This document shows positions 39,240-52,000 of a DNA stretch of 64,000 bases, in pieces. Source of the DNA: Phytophthora quininea (taxonomy: Eukaryota > Oomycota > Peronosporomycetes > Peronosporales > Peronosporaceae); contig JAAVTG010000538.1 of NCBI GenBank assembly GCA_011947345.1, positions 496,001 to 560,000 on the forward strand, read 5' to 3'. The notes beneath the pieces were generated by a model, which ran no database searches, was not told the origin of the DNA, and saw only the letters and a program-made list of their open reading frames with translations. Within the stretch, counting starts at the first letter, position 1. Each line of letters starts with the position of its first letter. The position numbers and the translations under genes are program-made.

Positions 39240-42128
39240 ATGGACCTCGCGAGTTGGGACGCCACCGGCGTCGTGGCACGCGCCAAGGCGTTGATCCACG
39301 CCAGCAACGTAGGTGCTCTTCTTCTCCCCTCTTTTCTGTCTGCATCCCTGCCTCTTTCTCCTCTTAACGCCCTCTATAGCCTCCACAATCTAACTCGTTT
39401 GCTGCATCCCCAGTATGAGAAGGTCGCAGACGCCCGTAAAGAAGTAGATGACACGCTCAGTCGCTGGGTGGCGGCTGCACAGACCATGAGCGACCCTGCG
39501 AATGTCGCCAAAGGCAGCACCGCTGTCGTGGCGCTCTGGCGCCAGTACGCGGCGCTGGAGATGGAGCTGCGCCAGTTCAAGCAGGCCACCAAGGTCTTTG
39601 AGAGGGCTGTAAGCTGCCCCGTGGCCGGCTCCAGCACGGCTCTGTGGCTGCAGTATGCAGACTTCTGCGTGCAGCGCAAAAAGTTTTCCAACGCCAGGAA
39701 GATCTTTGTGCGGGCACTGAAGACGCTCCCCGAGAGGGAACACCCGCCAATCTGGCAGAGATTCTACGCTTTTGTGTGCACTCATGTGGACAACAAGCTC
39801 ACTCTTGAGATGCTGCAGCAGCAGGTCATGCCAGAGAAATTCCCACAGGGCGCTAACGCCTCAATCCCTGCTGCCTCTGCGGCACCCGATGGGACAATAG
39901 CTGCAGCTACGCCTGATAGTTCTTCTACTGCGACTGCATCTATTGGTAGTGTCCCCACGCCAGTTGCTCCGGCTGCTAGTGCTGCAGTGACTGCACCGCA
40001 AGCGATTCCGAGCTCTTTACAGCCACAGCAGGGCACTGTGAATGGAGCGAACGGTGCTGCTGTGTCCCTAGTGGACCCGGTGGTCGCATTTATTGACAAG
40101 ACAGGGAAGTCAACCCAGCACCCACGCACGCAGCATCGCCGCTAGCGGTGGAAAGTGTCGGCCGTGCAGTGGCTGGTGCTACGAAGAGAGGACCGACTGA
40201 TCCGCGTCTTTCTCGCGATGCCAAAGGCAAAAGCAGGACAATCCGAGTACTATTGTGCCTGGGTCGGTACAGCCAGCGAATGCTGCAACGTCAGAGCCCA
40301 CTGCTTTCTTCTCGCATATCCCCGAGACTTTGCCGCTGATCGCTACCTGTTCGCACCTACTCTTTGACAGCGTGGGCGACGGCGAAGCGCAGAAACAGAT
40401 TGGCAACGAGCTTCTAGAGCGGCTTTCTGATGTGCTCGGCGATAGCGCTGTGTTCGAAGGCGTGCGCGACTTACGCGACAACCAACGTGCTCGCGACCGA
40501 GAGATGCTGTATCGCTGGCAAGAACTGGTTGGCATGCAGATGAAGGAGGGCAGCGAACTATTCGCACGGCATGTGGCTCTAGAAATGCAGCATGGCTTTT
40601 CAGACCCGCGCGGGCTTATCGCGCTCAAGACGCAGCACTTGGAGCAACGGCGCGAGTTTTCTAATCGATGCCAGATGTCCCAGCAGCAATTCATCGACGT
40701 TTTTGCCATGGATCGTGCCAACGCGCTGAAAGCGCAGCAGATTTCGCTCGAGAACATGAAGATACCAGAGCTGGCGGTGACAACAGACTCGGAAGCGATC
40801 AGTTTACAGGTACGTGGACTGTTTGTTTGTAATTATCGGTCGATTGATGTCACCATGAAGGGCACTGAGAGAGTCTAACTTGTGTATGTATTGCTTTGTT
40901 TACTTTTGCTATAGCGTGCTATTGTAGGTCTGATCCTGGAAGCTGAGAAGTTGTGGCGCGAAGAAAATCAACCGAAGCCGTCTGAGGCTTCGTCTACTAG
41001 CAAGAAGGCAGCGGGTCCGTCTTCCACGGACTCTAGTCGACCTTCTCAAAGGCAACGGCGAGACAGCCAAGACTCGACTACCTCCAGTCGCTCTACTGCG
41101 CGTAGTTCTAGTGGCGGCGGTCGACAAGACCCACGGGGAAATCGAAACTGGAGCGGTAATGGCAACAACCGGCGCCGCGATCGAGACCCACGCGGCAATC
41201 CGCGTGGCGATCCTCGTGGTAATAATGTGCGCGGTGATCCGCAGGGGGACCCGCGCGATCGCTCGAAGTGGGATATTCAGCCTCAGCAAGGCGGTCCTCC
41301 TCAAGCTGCCGTTGCCCTCCCACGTTACGACTACCCTCCTGGACAACAGGCAGCTCCTAGACTGCAAGAGCAGCAGCCAATGCCCATGTATGACCGTGGT
41401 CCGCAGCGAATGCAGCCACCGTTACAGCAACAGCAGCCACGGCAGTTCCAGCAGCAGCAACCGTATGGAGTGCAAAATGCACCGCCCTACAACGATTATG
41501 GAGGCCAGCAGGGTCCTCCAATGCAAGAACAACAGGGCTACGCGCAGCCTGCCTATTATGACGGTCAACGCCGTCGCGATGGCGATCGCTTTGTAGGACA
41601 AGGTGGCCCTTCTAGAGCTGGCGGCTGGCCTCAGCAGCAGCAACCGCAGCAAGCACAATACCAGCAGCAGCCACAGCAACCCATGCGGCCGCACTCGGGC
41701 CCTCCACCTGGTGCTGCTGCTTACGATCCTTCATTGTCGCGATATGGCTCAGGTCCGGGACCTGCCTCAGGCGCTCGAGATGGCCCAGGGCCTTCTCCGT
41801 ACGGCAATTCGAATGCCCCGTACTACCAGGAACCGCCTCAGCAGCAGATGCCGTATCGTCAGCCGCAGCAGCAGCAGCAGCCTCCGCCTCGGGAAAACTA
41901 CAATGCATATGCGTATGGACCTCCTCCTGGTGACTTCCAGCAGCAACGCGGAGGTGGCAGGCCGATGGGAGGAAGCAGAGGCCCTGGTGGCTACGGTCCT
42001 GGTCCTCAGCAACAGCAGCAAAGATTCTCCGGTAGGGATCACTTGCTGCCATCCCCGCACCTGCTAACAACAACAAGGGCTACGGTGGTGGTGGCCGCAA
42101 TCGGCGTGGCGGGCGATATCGTCGATGA
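39240..42128 (+). CDS. HAT-repeat, Gln-rich protein with RGG-like end
   Basis: The first exon (39240-39308) joins by a 105-base GTAGGT...CCCCAG intron (39309-39413) to YEKVADARKEVDD. HAT-type repeats follow (ALWRQYAALEMELRQFKQA, ALWLQYADFCVQRKKFSNA, PPIWQRFYAFV), typical of RNA-processing factors. An Ala/Ser/Thr linker shifts frame between about 40100 and 40260. A helical middle region (LLFDSVGDGEAQKQIGNELLERL... to SEAISLQ) follows and ends at a second 105-base intron (40810-40914). The C-terminal part is Arg/Asp/Gly-rich, then Gln/Pro/Tyr-rich. After a CCCC run at 42053-42056 the proper frame gives GYGGGGRNRRGGRYRR and a stop at 42126-42128. It is probably a nuclear RNA-binding or RNA-processing protein; no specific orthologue is claimed. 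Confidence 0.7.
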
Positions 42129-42351
42129 TGCTTCTTCACTTCGATCTGCGCGTCACCAACAAGTCCAAGAAGCCCCGAGGACGAATGAAGGTGTCCTAGT
42201 ATGCTTCCATTGTTGAAAAACTTTCCCTATAGGCCTCGAAGCTTTGAAACTTCATTTGCATCCAGCTATGTTGTACAGTAGCGGATAGAGAGATTGCAAG
42301 ACCACGACGAAGGTCAATAAAGACGACGTATATAACGCGTCACAAAACTAC

Positions 42352-44378
42352 CTAAAGCTCTCCGACGCGGCCCGCGATCTCCATAATGTTGGACGAAATG
42401 TTTTCTGGCACTTGGTCGTACTTGCGAGCAGCTACCAGAAGCACGTCGCGGATAAGTCCGTGGTTGCCCATGATATCAACGTGGTCGGCCGTCTCGGGTC
42501 CTCCACGAGCGTCCATGAACATCGACACAGGGTTGTGTCGGTACTCACGAACACGGACGTCTACGCCGCCCGGATTGTACTTTTGAGAGCGCCAACCGCT
42601 GGCACACATGAGACCCAGAGACACCAGAGGCACGGTGCCGTCGCCGTCCGAATATCGGATGCCGTCCTTGACGTACGGCAGGTCGTCGACGTCCGTGTTG
42701 AACACGTACGGCGCCACACGCTGGCCGTTCACCGTCACATTGTCCTCCTCGGGCGGGTTCACTCCGTACGTGTATCCTCGCTCGACGGGCTTGCCCACGC
42801 CGTAGAAACAGAAAATCTTCAAACTCGGGGCCTTGGGTAGTGGAGACTCGAGAGGGTTCGTCCAGTATTTAAACTGGTCGTACTCGGACTGAGAAGGATC
42901 CTCAGCGATACCCGTGCTCATCCACGAAGTGAACTGGTGGAAGTGCGAGTCCAGCTCCCCAGCAATTTCTGCACCCCACTCGCCGTGACATTTGCGTGTG
43001 AGTTGTTGGCAAAGCGCACAATTTGTCCATTCGAGCCGAAGCGTTTGACGTGTTCGCTCACCAGCTTTGGCCCAACGGTAGCATTCTTGCCGATTTCTAG
43101 CGGGGAAGCCGCCGCCACATCATCCGGAGCAGACTCGACGCTGCCCCAAATGCGGTCACCACCGATAGGCATCATGGCGAAGACACTCGACCACGAACGG
43201 GCGAGCTGTGTGCGAGCGGAGACGCTGAAAAAGTATCCTAAGAACTTTGACAGTCCACCGAGTTCGGCCGTGTCCTTCATCTCGCCTGACATGAGCGCGC
43301 TGATGGTTTTGACACAACCCAACGTAGGTCCAGCGATGTTCACAAAGGACTCGACATTGTTCTCGACCCACTGGTCTCCTCCTTTGCCGCCGTTCTCGCT
43401 CTCGACCCACTTCAAGAAGTAGTAGATGACTTGCGTGGCGTACGAGTGGGTCACCAGCATGACTTTGCGTCCTCCAGCCGACTGTTTGGCCATCTCGATC
43501 GTGTATTTCAACTTTGTAAAGTATCCGTCGCGCTTCTCCAGCAAGTAGGGCATCAATCTCCAGTCGTACGCTGCCATGTAGAGGTTGTTGCTGTCATATC
43601 CGATCTCCGCCAGGTTCTCCACCATCTTCCCCCAGACCCAGAAGCCGCCGATAAGGTAGTCCGCAGCTTCCAGTCCTTTCGCGGCTCTCAACTTGATCCC
43701 GTCCGGATCCACGCCAGACGTCCGGTTGAGCATCATGTGCTCGAGCCAGCACTTTTGGTTCATCATGAACTGCTGCAGCATGCGGGAGGTGCCCCACATC
43801 CTCTGTCTAAAGTAGGCCTTGCTGCATTCACTGCCGTTCCAGATCTCCAGACCGGTCGACGTGAAGCCTGGGATCAAAACCACAGGCGAGTACGCCGTCA
43901 CGTTTTCTTGTTGGAACAACTCCAGACCGGGACGCTTCTCGGCCGCGCCAAGCAGCGCCGGTCTGTTGTCGAAGGCAGCCAGCAGCTCTTCCCTCACATT
44001 AACCGACCAGTTGAAGTTGTCGAACATCTCCCGGACTCGCAGCAAAGAGTCCTCTCCGATCAGAGGCTTGTCCAGGTAGAAGCTCTGGATGCTGATGACG
44101 GCTACGACGCCGATAACGACGCCGGCCAGGATGGAGTAGATGCGTTTCTTGGCCACATGTTCGGCGGCGCGTTGGTGCCAGCTCTGGGTCCGACCCAGAG
44201 ACCGTGCGGCCTGCTGGAACGTCTTCTTGGCTTCGAATTCCTTGTGCTTGGCAGCTTCCAGCGTCTTGGCCAGCGCGTCCTTGGCGGTCTTGGAGGAGGA
44301 CGGCCCGTCGTTGTCGGAGCTGTGCGGCTTGCGCTGGCGGACACCCGACGCGTTGGCGGCGTCGTCAGCCATCGTCAT
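42352..44378 (-). CDS. PDAT: Phospholipid:diacylglycerol acyltransferase-like (PDAT/LCAT family)
   Basis: A basic, Ser-rich N-terminus precedes one transmembrane segment (IYSILAGVVIGVVAVISIQSF). The lumenal domain follows: VVLIPGFTSTGLEIWNG and AYFRQRMWGT match the PDAT lid and oxyanion region. LVTHSYATQVIYYFLKWVE holds the nucleophile Ser (THSYA rather than the usual HSMG). FVNIAGPTLGCVKTISALMSGE matches PDAT. The catalytic Asp is in DGTVPLVSLG and the His in ADHVDIMGNHGLIRD. PDAT transfers an acyl group from phospholipid to diacylglycerol to make triacylglycerol. A one-base shift at the CCCC run 42957-42960 splits the frame; with it, ASGVQKLLGELDSHFHQF is continuous. Starts at 44378 (MTMADD) and 44372 are both possible. 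The gene ends at 42352. About 670 residues. Confidence 0.88.
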
Positions 44379-44695
44379 GTCTGGGTGGGGGCCTAAACGC
44401 TTGAGCTGAACTGCGCAAAGAGAGAATGACCAGTAATTTGGGGTATCCGTCCAGAAGGGAGCCATGTTGATGCCTCTGCCCTGATTTCTGCAAATGACAA
44501 GCATCAACACGCACATGGCTCATGGCTCATGGCTGTGGATCTGAGTGAGGAAGCAATGGAGGAGGACTCGTTGGTAGAGCAAACTAATAATCATCTATTT
44601 GCGCCTAAAGCTCTGGACACGCCGCCAAAACAAAGTCGCGCAGCCAAAGCTGCTCGGTGCCTTCATTCAGTCGCCACAGCTTCACAGCGGAAGAC
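44379..44695. other. Short intergenic between PDAT-like gene and HSP60
   Basis: About 320 bases holding the promoter of the PDAT-like gene and the 3' flank of HSP60. No gene or clear motif is seen. Confidence 0.45.
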
Positions 44696-46410
44696 TTACA
44701 TCATGCCGCCCATGCCGCCCATTCCGCCCATGGGAGGCATCGCCGGGGCCGAGCCAGGCTCCTCCGGGTGGTCAGCGATCAGCGCCTCGGCAGTCATCAT
44801 GAGCGACGCCACGCTGGACGCGTCCACGAGGCCCGTGCGCACGACCTTGGTCGGGTCGATGATACCGGCGTCCACCAGGTTCACGTACTCGCCGGTCTGG
44901 GCGTTGAAGCCGAACTGGGGCGAGTCGTTCTCGAGCAGCTTGCCCACGACGACGGCGCCCTCGTGGCCGGCGTTCTTGGCGATCTGCGTGGCGGGGGCAC
45001 GGCAAGCGCGCTCCACGATCTCCACGCCAACCTTCTGGTCCAGGTTGGCGCACGCGTCGTACAGGCCACTCAGAGAGCGCGAGGCCCACAGCAGAGCGGC
45101 ACCTCCGCCGGGCACGATGCCCTCGGCAACGGCAGCGCGGGTGGCGTTCAGGGCGTCCACGACGCGGTCCTTCTTCTCGCCGACCTCGACCTCGCTGGCG
45201 CCGCCGACCTTAATCACGGCCACGCCGCCGCTCAGCTTGGCCAGACGCTCCTGCAGCTTCTCCTTCTCGTAGTCCGAGGTGGTGGCCTCAATGGACGAAC
45301 GCAGCAGATTGCTACGCTCCTCCACGGCCTCAGCAGCACCTGCGCCGTCCAGCAGCAGAGTGTCGTCCTTGGTGACCGTCACCTTCTTGGCGCTACCGAG
45401 CATCTCCGGGGTAGCGGTCTCAAGACGGTGGCCCAGGTCCTCCGAGATGACGGTGGCGCCGGTAAGCACAGCCATGTCCTGCAGACTGGCCTTGCGGTTG
45501 TCACCGAAGCCGGGGCCTTGACGGCGCACACCTTGACGCCGCCGCGGATCTTGTTGATCACAAGAGCCGCAAGAGCCTCGCTCTCGACGTCCTCGGCGAT
45601 GATCAGCAGCGGGCGCTGCTGCTTGACGACCGTCTCCAGCATGGGGATGATGCTCTGCAGACTCGAGACCTTCTTCTCCACCAGCAGGATGTAGGGGTTC
45701 TCCATCTCGCAGCTCTGGGTCTTGTTGTCCGTGACAAAGTAGGGCGAGATGAAGCCGCGGTCGAACTTCATGCCTTCCACGACCTCCAGCTCGTTGTAGA
45801 GCGTCTTGCCGTCCTGCACGGTGATCACGCCTTCCTTGCCGACGCGCTCCATAGCGTCACTGATGAGGTTGCCGATCTCCGTCTCCGAGTTGGCCGAGAT
45901 CGTGGCCACCTGCGCCACCTTCTCCTTGTCGGCCACGTCCATCGACAGCTTCTGCAAACCGTCCACAACGTGGTCCACGGCCATCTGGATGCCGCGACGC
46001 AGGTCCGTGGGGTTCATGCCGGCGGCCACCGACTTGCAGCCTTCGCTGAAGATGGCGCGGGTCAGCACCGTGGCCGACGTGGTGCCGTCGCCGGCCGCGT
46101 CGTTGGTGCTGCTGGCCACGGAGCGCACCAGCTGCGCGCCCATGTTCTCGAACTTGTCGGCGAAGTCCACGGAGCGCGCGACCGTCACACCGTCCTTGGT
46201 GATCTTGGGGGCGCCGTACGACTGGTCGATGACCACGTTGCGGCCCTTAGGGCCCATGGTCACTTGCACGGCGTTGGCCAGCTGGTCGGCGCCCTTGAGC
46301 ATGGCGGCGCGGCCCTCCACGCCAAAGCGGATGTCCTTGCCCGAGGAGAAGAAGCGGCGGCCGCTGACACGCGCGGCCTTCTTGGCGGCGACAGCGAGCA
46401 ACGGGTTCAT
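44696..46410 (-). CDS. HSP60: Mitochondrial chaperonin HSP60
   Basis: The start at 46410 gives an Arg/Ala-rich presequence ending near [11 protein letters not shown], typical of mitochondrial import. GroEL-type features follow in order: [14 protein letters not shown], the ATP-binding [58 protein letters not shown], and [13 protein letters not shown]. The C-terminus is a GGM repeat ending MGGMGGMM. The frame breaks once, at the GGGG run 45512-45515. Restoring one base joins KVCAVKAP to [18 protein letters not shown], a universally conserved HSP60 segment. A break there in an essential gene is almost certainly a sequence error. The full length, about 571 residues, is normal. It folds proteins in the mitochondrial matrix. 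Confidence 0.95.
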
Positions 46411-46480
46411 GCTGGCGATGGTCTTGAGAGAGATCGGGCGGATTCGCAAATGATCGGCTGACGTTGACGGGAAGATAAAA

Positions 46481-46715
46481 GTTAGTTTACCGTGGTGTGG
46501 CACACCTCGCGGTTAGCTTACCGTCTGAAGTGGGCCGCCTTCTTCGCGAGCCGCCCTCTTCGTGTCGGAAACCCGTCCTCTTGGCGGGCCGCGCTGTTGC
46601 ATTGTGTGGGCCCCAGCTCGCGAAGAAGGCGGCTCGCGAAGCGGAAACCCGTGCATTTCGCGAGCCGGGACGCGGTTAGCTTACCGCTATCGACCAAAAT
46701 GATGTAGTTTACGGT
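46481..46715. repeat. Repeat and hairpin cassette upstream of HSP60
   Basis: GTTAGYTTACCG occurs at 46481-46492, 46512-46523 and 46675-46686, with a degenerate copy near 46704. The longer GCGGTTAGCTTACCG is at 46509-46523 and 46672-46686. Between them, GCCGCCTTCTTCGCGAG (46534-46550) has an exact inverted copy at 46617-46633, and CGGAAACCCGT is repeated directly (46567, 46642). It lies just upstream of HSP60, so it may be a promoter element array or a small inserted repeat. Confidence 0.7.
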
Positions 46716-47392
46716 ATTAAACGGGCTGAGATTGTTCTAGAAGCTTGTTGCACTTGTCCTTGTTTGACAAGGTCTTCAAGGTGGTCCAGCGCACAGTAAT
46801 CCCGGTGTTGAGATGACAAGGCCGTGCTGTGCCCGGAGAAGCTCTGAGATCTACTGTGAATGAGCTGTTGCTACAATTACAAGTTGTTTGATGGTGACGA
46901 GTTGTGGCTTTGTTTAGGTTGTGAAGGCTGCGTGCTCCGCAGCCGCATCAGTTGGTATCAATGTCAAGTTCCCGATTGTATTTGCTGCCTTGCCGTCGCG
47001 GAGTATTTGGTTGCCTTGAAAATGAATAACTACTAGCAGTTTTGCGGATTCTCTATTGGTTCTGTCGTGCAGCACAGTTGCTGTTGAATAGAGCAACAAC
47101 CAGCATTACTTTATACTTGGGATTAGCTCTGGCCATTGCAATCGTCAGTTAAACAAGTGCTGCCGATTCGGCAGAGCAACACCGGAACGCTGCTGCTGCA
47201 CGTGCGAATCTTGCTTGTCAAGAAGAGCTGTTGCCGGTGGTGCTTCAAGGCGATGGCAGTAAAGCTGTTCATTTCCATATCGCCTCATGGTTCCAGCGAT
47301 GTCTCGAGTCATCCGTTACTCAATGTCTGGTGTGTCCTTCCAGTTCGACTGATCGCAGCGACGTTCGCCACTTGGGCTTTTCGCCGACGTCG
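46716..47392. other. Intergenic between HSP60 and transporter
   Basis: No supported gene. A short upstream exon of the transporter could lie here, but I see no convincing splice pair. Open frames are short and unremarkable. Confidence 0.4.
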
Positions 47393-48915
47393 ATGACGCG
47401 CAAGAAGCTGGGCGTGGTGAGTCTGGCGCTCATCACGTACTTCAACGTGAGCGGCGGGCCGTGGGGGTCGGAGCCCATCGTGGCGGCGTGCGGGCCGCTC
47501 GTGGGCATCGCGGCGACGCTCGTGTTCCCGTTCGTCTGGTGTCTGCCGCTGGCACTGTCGTTCGCCGAGCTCTTCTCGGCGTTCCCGACCGACTCGAGCT
47601 TCTGCACGTGGGTGGGGAAGGCGTTCGGCCGGCGCATGGGCTTCCAGGTCGGCTACTGGTCCTGGGTGGCCGGGGTCATCGACAACGCCATCTACCCGTG
47701 CCTCATCGTGGACGCCGTCTACGCGGTCGTCGCCGGCCCGGAAGCGCACCCGGCCCCGGCCTTACGATCGTTCATGGTGCCGACGTGGATGTATCTCGTT
47801 CGCGTGACGGTGGCCACAACCTTCATGCTGCCGACCATCTTCAGTATCGACGCGGTGGGGCGTTTCCTACTGATACTCGGCATCGCCATGGTCGCTCCGT
47901 TCGTCGTGTTGGTCGTGGTGAGCGCGCCACAGATCGACCCGGCAAACTGGTTCGTCGTCAGTGCTAACCCGCGGTGGAGTCAACTGGTCAGCGTGCTGTA
48001 CTGGAGCTACAGCGGCTTTGATGCGGCAGGAGCCTACGCCAGCGAGATCGACTCGCCTCGAGAAACGTATCCCAGAGCAATGATGCTCACCGTGGGGCTC
48101 GTGGCGCTCACGTACTCGGTGCCGTTCCTTGCGGCGTCCGGAGTGAACAAACCAGCGTATTATCTCTGGGCGGACGGCTACTATCCGATGATCGCCGAGC
48201 AGATTTCAGGCCCAGTGCTGCGCACGTGGTTTCTGGGCTGCGCTCTGCTGGGGAATTTAGGAGTCTACATCGCCAAGATGACCAAGAACGGGTTCCTGCT
48301 GGCGGGGATGGCGGATCTCGGGCTTGCACCCAACTATTTTATCAAGTACGTTCGCCGCTGCTGCACGTTGTGCTTTTGAACTGGGTCTGATCAACTTGTT
48401 CTCCTTCCGTTAGGCGTACAGCTTCGAACGGAGTCCCGCGTCGAGCCATCCTGCTGTCGTACGGCATCATCATGTTCATGGCGCTATTCGATTTCAACGT
48501 CATTCTGGGCGTGGACAATTTTCTGTCCTCGCTGGCGTGTGTTACAGAGCTCTGTGCCATCGTGCGACTGCGGTTCACGATGCCCACGTTGGTGCGGCCT
48601 TACAAGGTCAACCTCCCGGATCACGGACTGCTCGTGGCGATGGCGATCCCATTCTGCATCGGCTCGTTCGTGATGCTCAATGAGTTAACCAAGTCGTCGC
48701 TGAGCATGACGCTCAACGTTATCGCACTCGGCAGTGGGGTGCTTTGCCAGCAATTCCTTCGCAAGCCTCCAGCTTCGGTCTACACACCTCTGGCTGCTGC
48801 CATCCAACTTGAATTGGGCACACCGCCACCTGGAGGAACTTTTGGAATTGTTACACCTGCCTCGCCTTCGGTTTTGGTCCATGGGGAACAGCAAGAGCAG
48901 CGCAAACTCCTGTAG
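47393..48915 (+). CDS. APC-family polyamine/amino-acid transporter, one intron
   Basis: Exon 1 (47393-48345) and exon 2 (48414-48915) join across a 68-base GTACGT...CCGTTAG intron, giving IKRTASNGVPRRAILLSYG and about 484 residues. The N-terminal NVSGGPWGSEPIVAACGPL, PFVWCLPLALSFAELFSAFP and WSWVAGVIDNAIYPCLIVD match the plant PUT-type polyamine/amino-acid permeases of the APC superfamily. About twelve hydrophobic helices are visible; the C-terminus is cytosolic and Gln/Glu-rich. The start at MTRKKLG was chosen because the upstream extension is unlike the family. Substrate, polyamine or amino acid, cannot be decided from sequence. It probably works as a proton-coupled importer at the plasma membrane or an organelle. 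Confidence 0.85.
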
Positions 48916-49076
48916 ATCAGCTGCTATACACGAATGCATCACGAAGAGCTATGAGCAAGTTACTTGACACGTTGTTGATCGCCATGTGATGTACACCCCC
49001 TCCTTTCATTTCAATGGTTACAAGTCCACAGCAACGTGCACACAACAAAACACGATTGCGCTGCTTCCTCTTCAGC

Positions 49077-52000
49077 TTATGCGTCTTCCTCGTCAGAGAG
49101 CTTCGTGACAACTGTTGTTGACGTCGTCGCCATCGTTGTTTCTGTGCTGGTCGTCTCACTGAGCATCGTAGCAGACGTTGCAGTGGGCGCGTCCGAGTGG
49201 AATGAAACCATGGATAAGCCATTTCGCTGTGCTCCGCGAGCTCTTGGAGCGACATCCGCGTATCGCCAGCACTCTTCGTTGAAGAGAGCATCAAATCAGC
49301 GGCGTCTTCAGCCTCGGCATCTGCCGCTGCAACTGCACTATTGCTCAATTGTAAACCCCCAAACATGTCTACGTTTGAGTCCGTTGATGTTGGTGCTACG
49401 GAAGCATCTTTGACGGCGCTACTACTGAGCTGCAAGCCACCAAACATATCCGTCGCTGACTCTTGTGAGGGTGCCGCAACGGGTGCGTCATTGACGCCAC
49501 TGCCACTGAGTTGCAAGCCGCCAAACATGTCCACAGGTACTTCAGTCGAGACGGGAGCAGCAGCCGCTTCTCCGACAGAGCTCGAGCTCAACTGTAACCC
49601 GCCGAACATGCTGCAAGCGTCGACAACGATGGTCTCATTCTCAGCAGCAACTACCTCCTCAGATTCCTCCTTGTCATCTTCCTTCTGGGACTCTTTCTCT
49701 GGGGAAGACACGTTCTGGAAACTGTCACTCATTTGCAGACCGCCGAAAAGCGACCCTGACGTCATACTGGCACTGTTGTCTGCCACTTGAGGAGTGCCGA
49801 AGAATGAGTCCTTCATGCCAGACGCAGAATACGATGTGGGAGACTCAATTTCAACCTTTGCTTCTGTCCCCACAGTGGCCTCAACAGTAGCCTCTACGTC
49901 CACATGGCGTTCAGAAGCCGCAGAAGGACCGTTGCTCATGTGCAGTCCACCAAACAGTGACGTTTGGCTAGTCGAAGGTTGCGCAGTGTCTTCTTTGGTC
50001 AGTTCGTTAGCACTGTCGTCGCTGTTACCACTCTTTTCTGGCAGCTGAACAGGCTCTTTAGGCTTCACTTCCGGCCCTCCGAACATACTCGACCCATTAA
50101 CAGGAGCATCAGCGTTTCCGGACTCTAACTGCCTTTGGATTTCTTTCTCCTCTTCCCGCAAGGACCGCAGCTCCTCGTCATATGCCGCCGCCGTATCGTA
50201 GTCCTCGTTCTCAGTCGCCAACTCGATCTGCTTCTCCAGCATCACTGTTCGAAGCTGTACTGTTTCAAGGGATTGGACGAGTTCATCGTGACTACGAACA
50301 GCACTCACAGGACTGACCATTTCCTCGTGAACGTAGTCAACCTCCTCTTCGTCTTCGACTGGAGAATACGCATTCGTTTCTTCAGCGCCCTCCTCCTCCG
50401 AGGCATCGTCGTTCTCATCGTCTTGTGCGCTAGACTCTTGAGACAGCGAAGCTTCGATCGTCTGCTTGCGGTCCTTCAAGTCTTCGATCTTCTCGTCGAG
50501 TTTAGCTGCCAATTCGTACTCTTCATTCTCAGTGGCCTTCTCAATCTGTGACTCTAACTGCAACAGCTGAGCTGAGATCGCTTCCAACGCAGAGCTACTA
50601 TCCTCACTGATCTCAACGTCGGCGTCCGATCCTTCCGCCTCGGTGGACTTACCCTCAGTCACTGGCGAATGAACGTTCTCCCCTGCTCCTCACCGTTAAT
50701 GGAGTCGTCATCCTCCTCCTCATCGTCCTCCTCTTCCTCATCCTTTGCAGGATCAGCTACATCATATTTCTTTTCAAGCGTTTCTACTTGTAGCATGCAG
50801 GCATCATACTCAGCCTGGACCAAGAGCATGGCTGAGGATCGGAAGTCGATGCCGTCGTCGGCAGCAACACCCTCACTCTTGCACTTCTCAATGCGCCGCA
50901 AAGCAGTCCGCAAATGCTTTGCTTCCTTCCACAACTCCTGCAGAGTGGCCAACTCGAGATGCTTTTCCATCTCCTTTAGCTCTTTCTTCTTCTCGTCGAA
51001 CTCAACCTGTCGCTTGTCAATTCGTTCCTTCAAGTCCTGCAACTCCATCTCCACCACTTCGACCATTTCCTCGGCAGTTCCACGGTCTTTCTCCAGAGCC
51101 TTAATGTCTTTGGAGATACGTGCAGCCTCCTTAAAGTTACGTTGAGTAGCAGCAGCCTTTTCTCCTGCTCTAGTCGCGGGATCATGGCTTCCGCCGAAGC
51201 AATCGCGTTTCGGTGGATGGACAGCGACTTTTCGAGCTCTTCGTGCTGGTTGCTTAGCATGGTGAAGCTTTGCTCGGCAACTGCAGCTGCGTCGTTCAGC
51301 GAACTAAGTTCCGCGGTTTGCTGCTTCTTCCGAATGAGCGCCTGATCGCGACGCGTCTCCTGCACCTCCAGCACGTTCGCCAGCAACGAGGCCGCACGCA
51401 TCTCCTTCTTTACAGTGACAATGCGCTTGCCAATGACAGCGATATCGTCGGCATACTGACGTAGTTGGTCCTGGAATTCTTGCTTCTGGTGCTGCAGATG
51501 TTCTCCATCCGCCTCCACTTCCGCTTTGGTTTTTCAATGCCTTCTTCACGATCAGCGATACGTTTCAATTGACGAGAGTAGCGCTTTCGAACAGTGTCAA
51601 TGTCCCGTTGAGCAGTGTCGATGGAAGATTGGATCTCCTGCACTCTTTCCAGCTTTAGCTTCAGTTTGCGCTCTAGCTCACGCACTTCTTCCTCCACAGC
51701 CTTCTTCTCCTCTATTAATTGCGCCTGAATAGCGAACTCAGAGCTGCACTGCTCCTCGATCGTTGTCTCGATCTCAGATTTTTCAGCTATCACATTCTCC
51801 AAGCTCACTGATACGTGATGCATCTCAGTGTCAATCCGTTCCGCCTCAAACTGCAGCTGCTCAGTTTGGTCCACCTCGTACTTCTTAAATTCTTGGCGAA
51901 CGTTTGTCCGCTCCGTCTCCTGGTCCTCTCGAAACTTCTCGAGCTCCCGTAAGGTCCCGCGGGTACTTTTTAGTTGATTCGCAAACGCTTTCTCCTTGGC

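Noticed and set aside
43431..44396. Long plus-strand open frame of 321 codons.
   Set aside because: It is antisense to the conserved PDAT-like gene and has no domain; it reflects codon bias of the real gene.
44657..45694. Long plus-strand open frame of 345 codons.
   Set aside because: It is antisense to HSP60, is His/Gly/Val-rich in the way shadow frames are, and has no recognised motif.
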